A stretch of DNA of 64,000 nt from Ruminiclostridium cellobioparum DSM 1351 = ATCC 15832 (lineage in GTDB: Bacteria > Bacillota > Clostridia > Acetivibrionales > DSM-1351), in NCBI RefSeq assembly GCF_000621505.1, contig NZ_KK211289.1, positions 175,496 through 239,495 on the forward strand, in the 5' to 3' direction. This document shows positions 55,609-64,000 of this stretch, piece by piece (position 1 is the first letter of the stretch; the number at the start of each line of letters is the position of its first letter). The translations under genes and the position numbers were made by a program. The notes below the pieces were generated by a model. It was not told the origin of the DNA. It searched no databases and saw only the letters and a list, made by a program, of their open reading frames with translations.

Positions 55609-56103
55609 CTATTTCGCCAATGACTTCTTAATATATTCAACCAGGCCGTTTGCAGCAATCAATTCCTGCATGAACTCAGGGAAAGGCTGTCCCTGATAGG
55701 TCTTCCCTGTTGTAAGATTTTTGATTACACCTTTATCAAAATCTATCTCTGCTTCATCCCCGTCTTTGATGTCCTGGGCCGCCTCAGGGCACTCCAGGAT
55801 AGGAAGCCCGATATTTATGGCGTTTCTGTAAAATATTCTGGCGAAGGTTTCGGCTATGACACAGGATATTCCCGATGCCTTGATGGCAATGGGAGCATGT
55901 TCCCTTGAAGAACCGCAGCCGAAATTTTTGCCGGCAACCATTACATCTCCCTTTTGCACTCTTGCGGTGAATTTTTCATCAAGATCCTCCATGCAGTGGC
56001 TTGCAAGTTCGGCAGGATCTGTTGTATTCAAATACCTTGCAGGTATGATTACATCAGTATCAACATTGTTTCCATATTTGATGACTTTACCTTTAGCGTT
56101 CAT
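55609..56103 (-). CDS. leuD: 3-isopropylmalate dehydratase small subunit
   Basis: A 164-residue small subunit of isopropylmalate isomerase. It has the swivel-domain motifs [15 protein letters not shown] and [13 protein letters not shown] (about 55-67, substrate contact). Its length is that of the short archaeal/clostridial type rather than the 200-residue enterobacterial one. The ATG at 56103 has SD GGAGTG; the longer ORF start lacks one. It pairs with LeuC encoded upstream. Confidence 0.96.
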   Translation of the reverse strand: MNAKGKVIKYGNNVDTDVIIPARYLNTTDPAELASHCMEDLDEKFTARVQKGDVMVAGKNFGCGSSREHAPIAIKASGISCVIAETFARIFYRNAINIGLPILECPEAAQDIKDGDEAEIDFDKGVIKNLTTGKTYQGQPFPEFMQELIAANGLVEYIKKSLAK

Positions 56104-56183
56104 AATTTCACTCCATTTCCGGCGTACCGCCCGCAGCATATAATAATTCTCAATAGAATTTGTCGTAATATTTTAAATTTCCG

Positions 56184-57443
56184 TTAAATCTCATCGGGAC
56201 CGGCAATTTTGCCCGCTACCGCCGATGCCGCTGCAATTGCCGGTCCGGCAAGATATACTTCGCTTTCCGGGTGGCCCATACGGCCCACAAAGTTTCTGTT
56301 TGTAGTGGCTACTGCTCTTTCACCCTTTGCAAGGATTCCCATATGTCCTCCCAGGCAAGGTCCGCAGGTAGGTGTGCTCACTGCTGCTCCGGCTTCGATA
56401 AATATGTCGAACAAGCCTTCATTCATGGCCTGTTTCCAAATCTTCTGAGTTGCAGGAATAATAATACAGCGCACATCCTCATGTACTTTCCTGCCCTTTA
56501 AGACTGCAGCTGCAGCCCTCATATCCTCTATACGGCCGTTTGTGCAGGAACCGATCACAACCTGGTCTATCCTGACCTCACCTACATTATCGATGGTACG
56601 TGCATTTTCAGGCAGATGCGGGAAGGCAACAGTGGGTTTGATCGATGCCAGGTCAATTTCGTATACCTCTGAATAAACTGCATCCTCATCTGCTTTAAAT
56701 ACTTCATATGATCTCAAGGAATGTTCCCTTACATATTCCACAGTCTTTTCATCCACTTCGAATATACCATTCTTACCGCCGGCTTCTATAGCCATGTTTG
56801 CCATTGAAAACCTGTCGTCCATGGACAGTGCACTGACTCCGTCACCTGTAAATTCCATGGATTTGTAGAGTGCTCCGTCCACACCAATCATGCCGATAAT
56901 GTGCAGAATTACATCCTTGCCTCCAACCCACTTCTGAGGTTTTCCACTGAGTACAAATTTTATTGCTTCAGGCACCTTGAACCAGGCTTCACCGGTGGCC
57001 ATACCCGCTGCCATATCCGTGCTTCCGATACCTGTGGAGAAGGCCCCCAGTGCACCGTAGGTACAGGTATGCGAATCGGCCCCTATCACTACGTCACCCG
57101 GAACTACCAGACCCTTCTCGGGAAGGAGTGCGTGTTCAACTCCCATCTGGCCCACTTCAAAGAAGTTCACTATGCCCATTTTTTTTGAAAACTCTCTGCA
57201 AACCTTAACCTGCTCGGCTGATTTAATATCCTTGTTAGGAGTGAAGTGATCAGGAACTATAGCGATTTTATTCCCGTCAAATACCCTGTCCAGACCAACC
57301 TTTTCAAATTCCTTTATAGCAACAGGTGATGTTATATCATTTCCCAATACCATATCCAGTTTAGCCTTTATCAGCTGTCCTGCCGTTACCGAATCCAAGC
57401 CGGCATGAGCTGCAAGGATTTTTTGTGTCATTGTCATACCCAT
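56184..57443 (-). CDS. leuC: 3-isopropylmalate dehydratase large subunit
   Basis: A 419-residue aconitase-superfamily protein holding the [4Fe-4S] cluster. Cluster cysteines are visible in [11 protein letters not shown] and [11 protein letters not shown], with [15 protein letters not shown] for substrate binding. Its 419-residue length marks the short type. The start is ATG 57443, with GGGGAGG 9 nt upstream. First gene of leuCDB; leuA and ilv genes are not in the window. The leader (about 100 nt) shows no T-box-like stem I or leucine-codon peptide. Confidence 0.96.
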   Translation of the reverse strand: MGMTMTQKILAAHAGLDSVTAGQLIKAKLDMVLGNDITSPVAIKEFEKVGLDRVFDGNKIAIVPDHFTPNKDIKSAEQVKVCREFSKKMGIVNFFEVGQMGVEHALLPEKGLVVPGDVVIGADSHTCTYGALGAFSTGIGSTDMAAGMATGEAWFKVPEAIKFVLSGKPQKWVGGKDVILHIIGMIGVDGALYKSMEFTGDGVSALSMDDRFSMANMAIEAGGKNGIFEVDEKTVEYVREHSLRSYEVFKADEDAVYSEVYEIDLASIKPTVAFPHLPENARTIDNVGEVRIDQVVIGSCTNGRIEDMRAAAAVLKGRKVHEDVRCIIIPATQKIWKQAMNEGLFDIFIEAGAAVSTPTCGPCLGGHMGILAKGERAVATTNRNFVGRMGHPESEVYLAGPAIAAASAVAGKIAGPDEI

Positions 57444-57544
57444 ATTAACGAACCTCCCCATATTCATAATTGACTTTGGTAAATTATATTGACTTTGTAA
57501 AATATAAATTTAGTAATTACTAATTAGTTATATTAATCTTAATT

Positions 57545-57574
57545 TTTATACCGGATACCTTTCTATGATTACAA
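57545..57574 (-). promoter_or_regulatory. Promoter of the leuCDB operon
   Basis: Minus-strand TTGTAA and TATAAA separated by 18 bp, about 100 nt before the leuC start and just past the terminator of the preceding AraC gene. Confidence 0.5.
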
Positions 57575-57588
57575 ACGGCTTAAAAAAC

Positions 57589-57647
57589 AAGAACACTTTT
57601 TAACCTTGGCTTAAATTCATTATACAATAAGGCTAAAAAGTGTTCTT
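57589..57647 (-). terminator. Terminator of the AraC gene at 57671
   Basis: AAGAACACTTTTTA pairs perfectly with TAAAAAGTGTTCTT, continuing with CCTT/AAGG pairing inside. GTTTTTTAAG follows on the minus strand. It insulates the leu operon. Confidence 0.88.
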
Positions 57648-57670
57648 CATGATATTTACCGTTATCTTTA

Positions 57671-58573
57671 CTAATTATGAATGTTTTTTGACGAATTACG
57701 GTACTGCATGGGTGTCATATTTATCTGTTTTTTAAACATGTCATTAAACCGCTGCTGGTTGGAAAAGCCCACGCTGTGAGCAATTTCGCCGACCTTCATA
57801 TCGGTCTCCTCCAAAAGCTCGCAGGCACGTTTTATTCTGATATTCAAAAGATACTGCATGGGGCTCAAACCGGTAACCTCCTTAAATGCCCTCGTAAAAT
57901 AGCTGGGGCTGAGGAATACATATTTTGCTATATCGGTTATTGAAATCTCTCTTTCAAAATTATTGTGTACAAACTGAATTGCCGAATGCATAAGTTCCTT
58001 TATCTTCGGGCTCTTATTCTTTATGCTGTTTTCCCATTCTGCCTTCAGCGCCCTGGATATGAGAACAAACAGTTCCATCAGCATAAGATAGTCCAGCAAT
58101 TCACTTCCCAGCTGGTCACTTGCTTTTTCCTTAAGTATTCTGTTCAGAAGTATTATTATGTCATTTTTCTGACTCACCTTAAGTTTTATAAAAGCACCGG
58201 ACTCCCTTCCGCTGACAAAGTTTATAAAGTCTTCGAGTGAAGCCTCCGACATAGCCAGATTTGACTGGTTCATAAACTTAAAATACAGGACTATGAAGTC
58301 ACATCCTCCGTCCGAGGTAACCTCCAGCTTGTGGTGCTGATGCGGTTTTATGATAACTATATCGTTTGATCCTACAGTTACCGCCTGGTCTCCTATTTCA
58401 AACAGACCTCCACCCGATTTAATGTATACCATTTCAAAGGTTTCGTGGATACTAAGCCCTTTCGACCATTCGGCATTCCGATACCGCTCTATGGCCTTTA
58501 TGCTGGTTACAGGTATAAAACTTGCCGCTCCCAGAACACCTTCCCATGCTTTTGGAATTGACGTAGATTGCAT
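57671..58573 (-). CDS. AraC family transcriptional regulator
   Basis: A 300-residue regulator with an N-terminal cupin domain (about 35-110; GGLFEIGDQAVTVGSNDIVII) and a C-terminal double HTH (about 200-295; ISITDIAKYVFLSPSYFTRAF and VGFSNQQRFNDMFKKQ). The start is ATG 58573 after a GGGGGGCGGGG stretch; the longer ORF begins 11 codons earlier with no SD. No enzyme or transporter gene is beside it, so its target is unknown. Confidence 0.88.
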   Translation of the reverse strand: MQSTSIPKAWEGVLGAASFIPVTSIKAIERYRNAEWSKGLSIHETFEMVYIKSGGGLFEIGDQAVTVGSNDIVIIKPHQHHKLEVTSDGGCDFIVLYFKFMNQSNLAMSEASLEDFINFVSGRESGAFIKLKVSQKNDIIILLNRILKEKASDQLGSELLDYLMLMELFVLISRALKAEWENSIKNKSPKIKELMHSAIQFVHNNFEREISITDIAKYVFLSPSYFTRAFKEVTGLSPMQYLLNIRIKRACELLEETDMKVGEIAHSVGFSNQQRFNDMFKKQINMTPMQYRNSSKNIHN

Positions 58574-58603
58574 ATTACCCCGCCCCCCTTTGGACTTTTG
58601 CTG

Positions 58604-58673
58604 CACTTTAAACTTTTACTACACTTTGAGCTTTTACTACGCTTTGTACTGTTTTTCACTTTGTACTGTTTTT
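58604..58673. repeat. Four imperfect 17-18 bp tandem repeats
   Basis: Units CACTTTAAACTTTTACTA, CACTTTGAGCTTTTACTA, CGCTTTGTACTGTTTTT and CACTTTGTACTGTTTTT lie between the AraC gene start and the helicase gene stop. Slippage expansion is likely. They fall in the AraC promoter area and could affect spacing. Confidence 0.7.
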
Positions 58674-58681
58674 CTGCCTCT

Positions 58682-60556
58682 TTACTGCTTCTTTTCCCTC
58701 TCTTGAGCCTTCTGCGGCTTACGCTCCCATGGTTTGAGATTCTTGGGGGGCTTTCCTGCGAACTTTATCCCGGCCTGCTTTCTATCTTTGCCCGGGCCGC
58801 CGCCCCTTTTGTCGTCCCGCCCGAATTTCTTGCCCGGCTTATCATTGCCAAATTTCTTATGGTCAGCCGGCTTGCTGTCCTTGCCGAACCTTTTTTCCCC
58901 TCTGTCATCGCGGCTATATCCAGATGCCGGTTTACTGCTGTCTTTCTTGAACCTTGAAGCCCCTCTGTCATCGCGGCTGTGTCCGACTGCCGGTTTATTG
59001 CCGTCTTTTTTGAACCTGGCAGTTGACCTTTCATCGCGGTTAAACTTTGATCCCGTCTTGTCTCCTTCATGCCTGGATCCTGTGCCCGGCCTCTCATCCC
59101 TGTTAAATTTATTATCGGACTTACCACCGACCTTAAACTTCGTACCCCCGAAAGGTGTCTTTTTACCACTTTTGTCTGACCGGCTTCCATCCCTGCCGCC
59201 CTTTTTATTATCAGCTCCGGCCTTGTCCTTGCCAGGTTGCCTGTACTTTCTTTCAGGCCGGTCCTTATCAAATTTCTTTACAGGCCTGTCACCCTGTCCA
59301 TGCCTGGAGGCAGTTTTCTCACCGGCGTCACCGACCTCGGTTTCACTCTTGCTGCCGTTATACTTGCTTAACCTCTGACCATATTCACTGGTGGTATCGA
59401 ATTTCTTCCTTTCCTTCCTGTATTCCACTATTGCCCCGTTGTACATTGATTTGGGAATTATGGAAATTCTCAATTCATTTTCATATTGCTTTATAAAGGG
59501 TATCTCTTTTTCAGTAACAATGGAAATTGCCACACCTTCATTGCCGTTCCTGCCTGTTCTGCCCGCTCTGTGCAAATACTCCATGGATCTCTCGGGAATG
59601 TTTACATTAAAAATATGTGTAACACCTTCTATATCCAGTCCCCTGGCAGCAATATCCGAAGCTATCAGCAACTGTAGTCTGCCCGATTTGAAATCATCCA
59701 TTGTCTTTTTTCTGTCGCTTTTTACATTTGAACCATGAAGGCCGTCGGCCCGTAATTTATGGTATTTCAGCTTTTCAGCAGCCTCAGCTATGTCTTCGGC
59801 ATTGCCAAAGAAGGCAATAGCCTTTGGCGGATTGATTATTCTGACCAGCTTGCGGAGCACCTCGATTTTATCTCTCTGCTCTGCCACAAAATATATATGG
59901 TCAATAGTGTCCGGAACTTCAATGACATTTTTGCTCTTAATAACCCTGGGGTCCTTCATCAACAGCTTTGCTCTTTCAATTGTACGCGCCGACATGGAGG
60001 CAGAGCACATCATAATCTGCCTTTCCTTAAGCGTTGCCTTGACAACGGCCTTTATGCCCTCTATATTGCTGTCATCCAGGAGCCGGTCTGCCTCGTCGAT
60101 GATTATGGTTTTTATTGTATGCGCCGAAATCTTCTTTTTTTGAATCAGTTCAAGTATTCTTCCGGCAGTACCCACAATAATATGCGGCTTGGTTCTGAGC
60201 TTGTCAACCTGCCTTGTTATATTTACATCACCGATTACCGGCGTTGAAGATACCTTCAGCTCGGAATTAAGGGATAGCATTTCTATTACCCTTATAACCT
60301 GTATGGCAAGTTCGTGAGTCGGTACGAGAATGAGCGCCTGCATTTCCTTTTTTTCAGTATCTATCTTTTCAAAAAGCGGCAGAAGATAAGCAAGAGTTTT
60401 ACCTGTTCCGGTCTCAGACTGAAAAATCAGGTCATTGCTTTTCTGCGCCTCGGGTATTACCTTTTGCTGTATTTCGGTAGGCACTGTGATATCTACCAGT
60501 TTAAGTGCCTCGACAAGTGACCTGTTCAGGTGCATGCCTTCAAATGTTTGTTCCAT
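58682..60556 (-). CDS. DEAD-box RNA helicase with long basic low-complexity tail
   Basis: A 624-residue ATP-dependent RNA helicase. The core (about 1-370) has SETGTGKT (motif I), PTHELA (Ia), DEAD within IIIDEADRLL (II), SAS in place of SAT (III), ARGLD (V) and HRAGRTGR (VI). From about residue 395 to the end the protein is rich in Lys, Arg, Asp and Gly. It contains repeated units of about 17 residues built on 'SRDDRGxxRFKKDxxKPA' and 'FNRDER', expected to be disordered and RNA-binding. SD AAGGAG precedes the ATG. It probably aids ribosome assembly or RNA decay, as for CshA or DbpA-like proteins. Confidence 0.93.
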   Translation of the reverse strand: MEQTFEGMHLNRSLVEALKLVDITVPTEIQQKVIPEAQKSNDLIFQSETGTGKTLAYLLPLFEKIDTEKKEMQALILVPTHELAIQVIRVIEMLSLNSELKVSSTPVIGDVNITRQVDKLRTKPHIIVGTAGRILELIQKKKISAHTIKTIIIDEADRLLDDSNIEGIKAVVKATLKERQIMMCSASMSARTIERAKLLMKDPRVIKSKNVIEVPDTIDHIYFVAEQRDKIEVLRKLVRIINPPKAIAFFGNAEDIAEAAEKLKYHKLRADGLHGSNVKSDRKKTMDDFKSGRLQLLIASDIAARGLDIEGVTHIFNVNIPERSMEYLHRAGRTGRNGNEGVAISIVTEKEIPFIKQYENELRISIIPKSMYNGAIVEYRKERKKFDTTSEYGQRLSKYNGSKSETEVGDAGEKTASRHGQGDRPVKKFDKDRPERKYRQPGKDKAGADNKKGGRDGSRSDKSGKKTPFGGTKFKVGGKSDNKFNRDERPGTGSRHEGDKTGSKFNRDERSTARFKKDGNKPAVGHSRDDRGASRFKKDSSKPASGYSRDDRGEKRFGKDSKPADHKKFGNDKPGKKFGRDDKRGGGPGKDRKQAGIKFAGKPPKNLKPWERKPQKAQEREKKQ

Positions 60557-60603
60557 TTGTTCTCCTTTATAAAGTTCATATATTTAATTAAAAATTTTAT
60601 TAA

Positions 60604-62547
60604 TTAATCTTTATTTTGATTTTTGCTCTTTTCAATCTTTTCGGCCAGCTCGTATAAATACGTCCAGCGCTCCATGAGATACTCAAGCTCCTCCTCCAGC
60701 CTCTGCTGTTTTTCCAGAAGTTCCTGGAGCAGTGTGTAATCACTTGAGGCCTGATCTATCTCAATTTTATTTTTCTCGATTTCACTTTCCTTATCAGCTA
60801 TTTTATTATCAATTTCCTCAAATTCCTTCTGTTCCTTGAAGGTAAATTTCAGAGGCCGTTCCTTTGACTGATTATTTTTTTCTCCGGACTGGCTTGCTTT
60901 TTTATTTTCCGGCTTGCCCGAATTACGACCGGCCTGTTCCTTAAGTGCTGCTTCCTCGTAATATGCTTCTCTGTAGGCAGTATAGTTTCCTGCATATTTA
61001 TTGATAAATCCATCTCCCTCAAAGGAAAAAATACGCTCGGCAATCCGGTCAAGAAAATATCTGTCATGGGATACGGTAATCACTGCCCCCGGGAACTCGT
61101 CCAGATAGCTTTCCAGTATGGTCAGAGTCTGGATATCCAGATCATTTGTAGGCTCGTCCAATAACAGTATGTTTGGTGCACTCATTAGAATGCTGAGCAG
61201 ATACAGCCTCCTCTTTTCTCCGCCCGACAGTTTTGCTATGGGTGTCCACTGGACACCCGGCGGGAACAGGAAGCGTTCCAGCATCTGTGAAGCACTGAGG
61301 CTGCCTTTTTTAGTTTCGATATGCTCTGCTACCTGCCTGATATATTCTATAACACGCAGGTTCTGATCCATACCTGTATTTTCCTGTGTAAAGAAGCCAA
61401 TCTTAACAGTTTCACCAATTTCCACGTTTCCTTTGTCAGGCTTGATTTCCCCGGTTATAATCCGGAGAAGTGTTGATTTTCCAATACCATTGGGGCCTAC
61501 AATCCCTATCCTGTCATCCCGGAGCAGGATATAGCTGAAATCCCTTATGAGTACTTTATCCCCAAATGATTTATCTATATTTTCCAGCTCAATTATTTTT
61601 CTTCCCAGCCTTGAGGAACCAACCTGTATCTCAACATTATCCTCCTGCTTTGGAGCCTCAGTTTCCTGGAGCTTTTCAAATCTCTCTATTCTGGCTTTTT
61701 GCTTTGTGGATCTGGCCTGCGCACCTCTTCTGATCCATTCCAGCTCACTCCGCAGCAGACTCTGGCGTTTCCTCTCCGAGGCCTGTTCCAGTTCCTCCCG
61801 TTCGGCTTTCATTTCAAGAAACTTGCTGTAATTTGCCTGATAACTATAGAGTTTCCCATTATCAAGCTCTATAATTCTATTTGCCACCCTTTCAAGAAAA
61901 TATCTGTCATGGGTCACCATCAACAGTGCGCCTTTTCTCGTATTTAAATATTTTTCAAGCCAGTCAACGGAGTCATTATCTATATGATTTGTAGGTTCGT
62001 CCATTATCAGCAGTTCCGTTGGATTTATCAGGGCTCCCGCCATGGCAATACGTTTTCTCTGTCCGCCCGAAAGCTCTGCCACATCAGTATCATAATTGCT
62101 TATACCAAGCCTGGTGAGAATTGTTTTGGCCTCACTTTCCATAGTCCAGGCACTCATGTTATCCATTTTCTGCATCAGCTCCAGCAGCCTTTTTTCCAGC
62201 TGCTTATCCTCAGGAGCTGCCTGGCATCTCTTAATTACATACTCATATTCCCTCAGCAGTTCCATTACAGGAGAGTGTCCGGTAAATACCTGTTGAAGGA
62301 CAGTTGTACCTGTCTCAAAGTTTGGAGTCTGCTCAAGATAACCCACCCGCACATTGTTTGCTTTGATTACCCTGCCTGTATCAGGCTGCTCCAGGCCGGC
62401 CAGCACTTTCAGCAGCGTACTTTTACCGGTTCCGTTTATGCCTATGAGACCGATTTTGTCTTCTTCTCCTATTCCCAACCATATATCATTAAAAAGGATT
62501 TTTTCACTGTAGCTTTTGGATATGCCCTCTGCGGATAAAATGTTCAA
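60604..62547 (-). CDS. ABC-F family ATPase (Uup-like)
   Basis: A 647-residue soluble tandem ATPase with two full ABC domains: Walker A GINGTGKSTLL (about 35) and GPNGIGKSTLL (about 350), signatures LSGGQRKR and LSGGEKRR, and DEPTNHID/DEPTNDLD. A charged P-site tRNA-interaction linker (about 240-310) joins them and a C-terminal coiled coil (about 550-645) suits the Uup branch. ABC-F proteins act on the ribosome. The start is TTG at 62547 with SD AAGGAG. It lies upstream of the helicase gene on the same strand. Antibiotic-resistance function is not indicated. Confidence 0.92.
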   Translation of the reverse strand: MNILSAEGISKSYSEKILFNDIWLGIGEEDKIGLIGINGTGKSTLLKVLAGLEQPDTGRVIKANNVRVGYLEQTPNFETGTTVLQQVFTGHSPVMELLREYEYVIKRCQAAPEDKQLEKRLLELMQKMDNMSAWTMESEAKTILTRLGISNYDTDVAELSGGQRKRIAMAGALINPTELLIMDEPTNHIDNDSVDWLEKYLNTRKGALLMVTHDRYFLERVANRIIELDNGKLYSYQANYSKFLEMKAEREELEQASERKRQSLLRSELEWIRRGAQARSTKQKARIERFEKLQETEAPKQEDNVEIQVGSSRLGRKIIELENIDKSFGDKVLIRDFSYILLRDDRIGIVGPNGIGKSTLLRIITGEIKPDKGNVEIGETVKIGFFTQENTGMDQNLRVIEYIRQVAEHIETKKGSLSASQMLERFLFPPGVQWTPIAKLSGGEKRRLYLLSILMSAPNILLLDEPTNDLDIQTLTILESYLDEFPGAVITVSHDRYFLDRIAERIFSFEGDGFINKYAGNYTAYREAYYEEAALKEQAGRNSGKPENKKASQSGEKNNQSKERPLKFTFKEQKEFEEIDNKIADKESEIEKNKIEIDQASSDYTLLQELLEKQQRLEEELEYLMERWTYLYELAEKIEKSKNQNKD

Positions 62548-62630
62548 TTACAGATCTCCTTCATTCCTTAAGAAATATTTTCTAAAATATTATTATACCA
62601 TTTATGCAGGAAAATTTTCTACGTCCAGTT

Positions 62631-63530
62631 TTACCGTTTATGACGCTCCGCATATCCGCATCTCCTGCATAAATCTTCAACCGCCGTGCGGGCGGTAAAA
62701 CCGTCATACATCCTGCACGCCCTCGGGGAGGCAAGTATATCCTTGAGAGGCTGCTCAAATATATTGCCTAAGGGTATATTGCCCTCACTGTCCAGGCAGC
62801 AGGGAACCACAGTACCGTCGGCCAGAATGCCGAACTGGTCCCTCAGGCCATAGCAAAACACAGCCTCAGTTGGATCAGCACGTTCCAAATCAGGCCACTC
62901 AAACTTTTGCGCCAAATGCAAAAATACCCTGTCGGCCAGTTTTGTGTTTTGGCGCAGCACTGCCCCGTTATACCTGGCAGGTTCCAGGTCGGTTTCAGAG
63001 TTTACCCCTCCGGAAGTAAAAGCCAGGTTCAATGCCTCTAATATGTCTCCGTTCAAGCTGTTTTCAGCCGTTGTACCTGCTCCTTCCGCATTCCAGAGCC
63101 GGAATTCACAAATTATTCCCCGGGCACTTGCTTCCTTTACAAAACTTACAGCGTCTCCAAGGTATTCCTCTAAAGCAATCCTTTCACGGTTTGCCTCGAA
63201 ACTGTGCAGGGAGATGCTGACCTTTCTTAAACCTGGAGTATCCAGAAGGATTGACCTATTCTTTTTTAAGAGAGTTCCGTTTGTTGTCAAATTTACTTTG
63301 ATATCATTAGCAGCACAAATTGAAATAAAGCCTTCAAGTCCCGGATTCAGCAGTGGCTCTCCCATTAAGTGAAAGTAGACATAATCCGTGTAGGATTTTA
63401 TTTCTTTGATAACATGCAGAAATTCTCCTTTTGACATGTATTTGGATTGTCTTTTTGAACCGGGGCAGAAAGAACATTCCAGATTGCAGATATTGGTTAT
63501 TTCTATATAAACCTTTTTATATTTTTTCAT
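62631..63530 (-). CDS. Radical SAM/SPASM domain protein
   Basis: A 299-residue radical SAM enzyme. The cluster motif is CNLECSFC (residues 14-21, CxxxCxxC), followed by the GEP-like segment LMGEPLLNPG (about 56). A C-terminal SPASM-type region carries further cysteines (VPCCLDSEGNIPLGNI and LCRRCGYAE). Such proteins modify peptides or act in cofactor and tRNA pathways. No precursor peptide gene is visible next to it. SD GGAGTG precedes the ATG. The substrate is unknown. Confidence 0.9.
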   Translation of the reverse strand: MKKYKKVYIEITNICNLECSFCPGSKRQSKYMSKGEFLHVIKEIKSYTDYVYFHLMGEPLLNPGLEGFISICAANDIKVNLTTNGTLLKKNRSILLDTPGLRKVSISLHSFEANRERIALEEYLGDAVSFVKEASARGIICEFRLWNAEGAGTTAENSLNGDILEALNLAFTSGGVNSETDLEPARYNGAVLRQNTKLADRVFLHLAQKFEWPDLERADPTEAVFCYGLRDQFGILADGTVVPCCLDSEGNIPLGNIFEQPLKDILASPRACRMYDGFTARTAVEDLCRRCGYAERHKR

Positions 63531-63628
63531 TGCTCACTCCGTATGTTGTTTTAAGAACTTCTCCAGTAGTCTGTATCATTAATTTACATTTTTCAAAAAT
63601 CGAATCATAAAATTGCAATATATTATTA

Positions 63629-63657
63629 ATCCCGATAAGTTAAAACCTTATCGGGAT
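63629..63657 (-). terminator. Stem-loop terminator after the coiled-coil gene
   Basis: ATCCCGATAAG pairs perfectly with CTTATCGGGAT around a 7-nt loop, 12 nt after the stop of the minus-strand gene. The tail is only moderately T-rich. Confidence 0.7.
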
Positions 63658-63669
63658 ATGTTATTTAAT

Positions 63670-64000
63670 TTATTTGGCAGCCTTTATGACTTTTATTTCT
63701 ATGTCGTGTCTGTCAACCTTTGTAGTTAGAATATCAACCTTGTTCTCTATTACAGTGAGCCTCTGATTTACTTCACCCCGTGTCTCCAAAAGCAGATCAA
63801 TTTTTTTGCTGATATGATTTTCAAGTTTCAAGCCCAGCTTTGAAACAGAAGTGTTCAGATTGGATATATCAACTTTTATTGCATTACCATCGGCTTTCAA
63901 TGTGGTTACATCGGATTTTAGTTCCCCGATTTCTTCTCTTATTGCAACACCATTTGCTTTCAATATTGTTACATCGGATTTTAGTTCTCCGATTTCTTCT
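63670..64000 (-). CDS. Coiled-coil repeat protein (partial, N-terminus beyond window)
   Basis: At least 110 residues are in the window and the open frame continues past the right edge; the ATG at 63963 is internal to a repeat and not the true start. The sequence is a heptad-rich coiled coil (VSKLGLKLENHISKKIDLLL...). It contains a 21-residue unit, EEIGELKSDVTTLKADGNAIK, preceded by a near copy with ILKANGVAIR. There are no membrane segments in the visible part. Composition resembles hypothetical proteins with phage-tail-fibre or SMC-like helical repeats, but function is unknown. Confidence 0.7.
   Translation of the reverse strand, partial: EEIGELKSDVTILKANGVAIREEIGELKSDVTTLKADGNAIKVDISNLNTSVSKLGLKLENHISKKIDLLLETRGEVNQRLTVIENKVDILTTKVDRHDIEIKVIKAAK
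63894..64000 (-). repeat. 63-bp tandem repeat inside the coiled-coil gene
   Basis: The unit starting at 63894 recurs 63 bp later at 63957 with few changes (GTTACATCGGATTTTAGTTC is shared exactly). It encodes 21-residue helical repeats, and the array runs off the right edge. Confidence 0.8.

Noticed and set aside
57444..57670. T-box or leader-peptide attenuator for leuCDB
   Set aside because: The only strong hairpin directly follows the AraC gene and lies upstream of the likely leu promoter. No leucine codon run or T-box sequence was found.
60604..62547. ABC-F protein as antibiotic resistance determinant
   Set aside because: The C-terminal coiled coil and overall form fit Uup-type housekeeping proteins, and the surroundings are not a resistance locus.

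Overview
The window looks like a chromosomal segment from a low-to-moderate-GC, saccharolytic, anaerobic Firmicute, most likely a cellulolytic clostridium of the Ruminiclostridium/Acetivibrio type. This is an inference from gene content. Almost every gene has a strong AGGAGG-type Shine-Dalgarno (SD) site with many TTG and GTG starts. Three carbohydrate ABC transporters sit beside intracellular glycosidases and AraC, AraR-like and IclR regulators. An adjacent malate dehydrogenase/malic enzyme pair suggests a malate shunt, and LeuC/LeuD are of the short two-subunit type. I saw no rRNA, tRNA, CRISPR array, transposase gene or phage gene.

Layout. 1-9.2 kb: a ribose-type ABC importer (its permease runs off the left edge), an Old Yellow Enzyme-like oxidoreductase, a sugar epimerase/isomerase plus Gfo/Idh/MocA dehydrogenase pair, and a GH2 beta-galactosidase facing an AraC regulator. 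10.7-24.6 kb: a glucuronoxylan (aldouronate) locus. One operon carries an acetylesterase, UxuB, UxuA, GH67 alpha-glucuronidase and a GH3 enzyme. A second carries two permeases and a lipoprotein. An AraC regulator lies between them. Both operons have a near-identical 38-bp element placed exactly 22 nt from a -10 box, so co-activation by that AraC protein is likely. 25.3-29.8 kb: an AraR-like repressor and a GH2 enzyme, separated by a remarkable multi-hairpin leader that can hide the GH2 SD site. 29.9-38.8 kb: an IclR-led operon (aldolase-like protein, MalF/MalG-type permeases, lipoprotein, FAD oxidoreductase, ribokinase, SIS protein, RbsD) that looks like a complete but unassigned sugar route.

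39-49 kb: malate dehydrogenase and malic enzyme (the latter behind a promoter overlapped by a Rex-type operator), CoaX, an Asn/Gln/Arg-rich protein, BirA, an unknown 226-aa protein, cyanophycin synthetase, cyanophycinase and a small membrane protein. 49-58.6 kb: a DMT transporter, a VanY-type peptidase lipoprotein, oleate hydratase with a TetR regulator, leuCDB, and another AraC regulator. 58.7-64 kb: a DEAD-box helicase with a long basic tail, an ABC-F ATPase, a radical SAM/SPASM protein, and a coiled-coil protein cut by the right edge.

Two families of short non-coding inverted-repeat elements (MITE-like) are present, each with two copies in opposite orientations: about 365 bp at 10.3 and 51.4 kb, and about 130-150 bp at 3.6 and 43.2 kb. 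Start codons below were moved from the longest ORF wherever a clear SD site demanded it.
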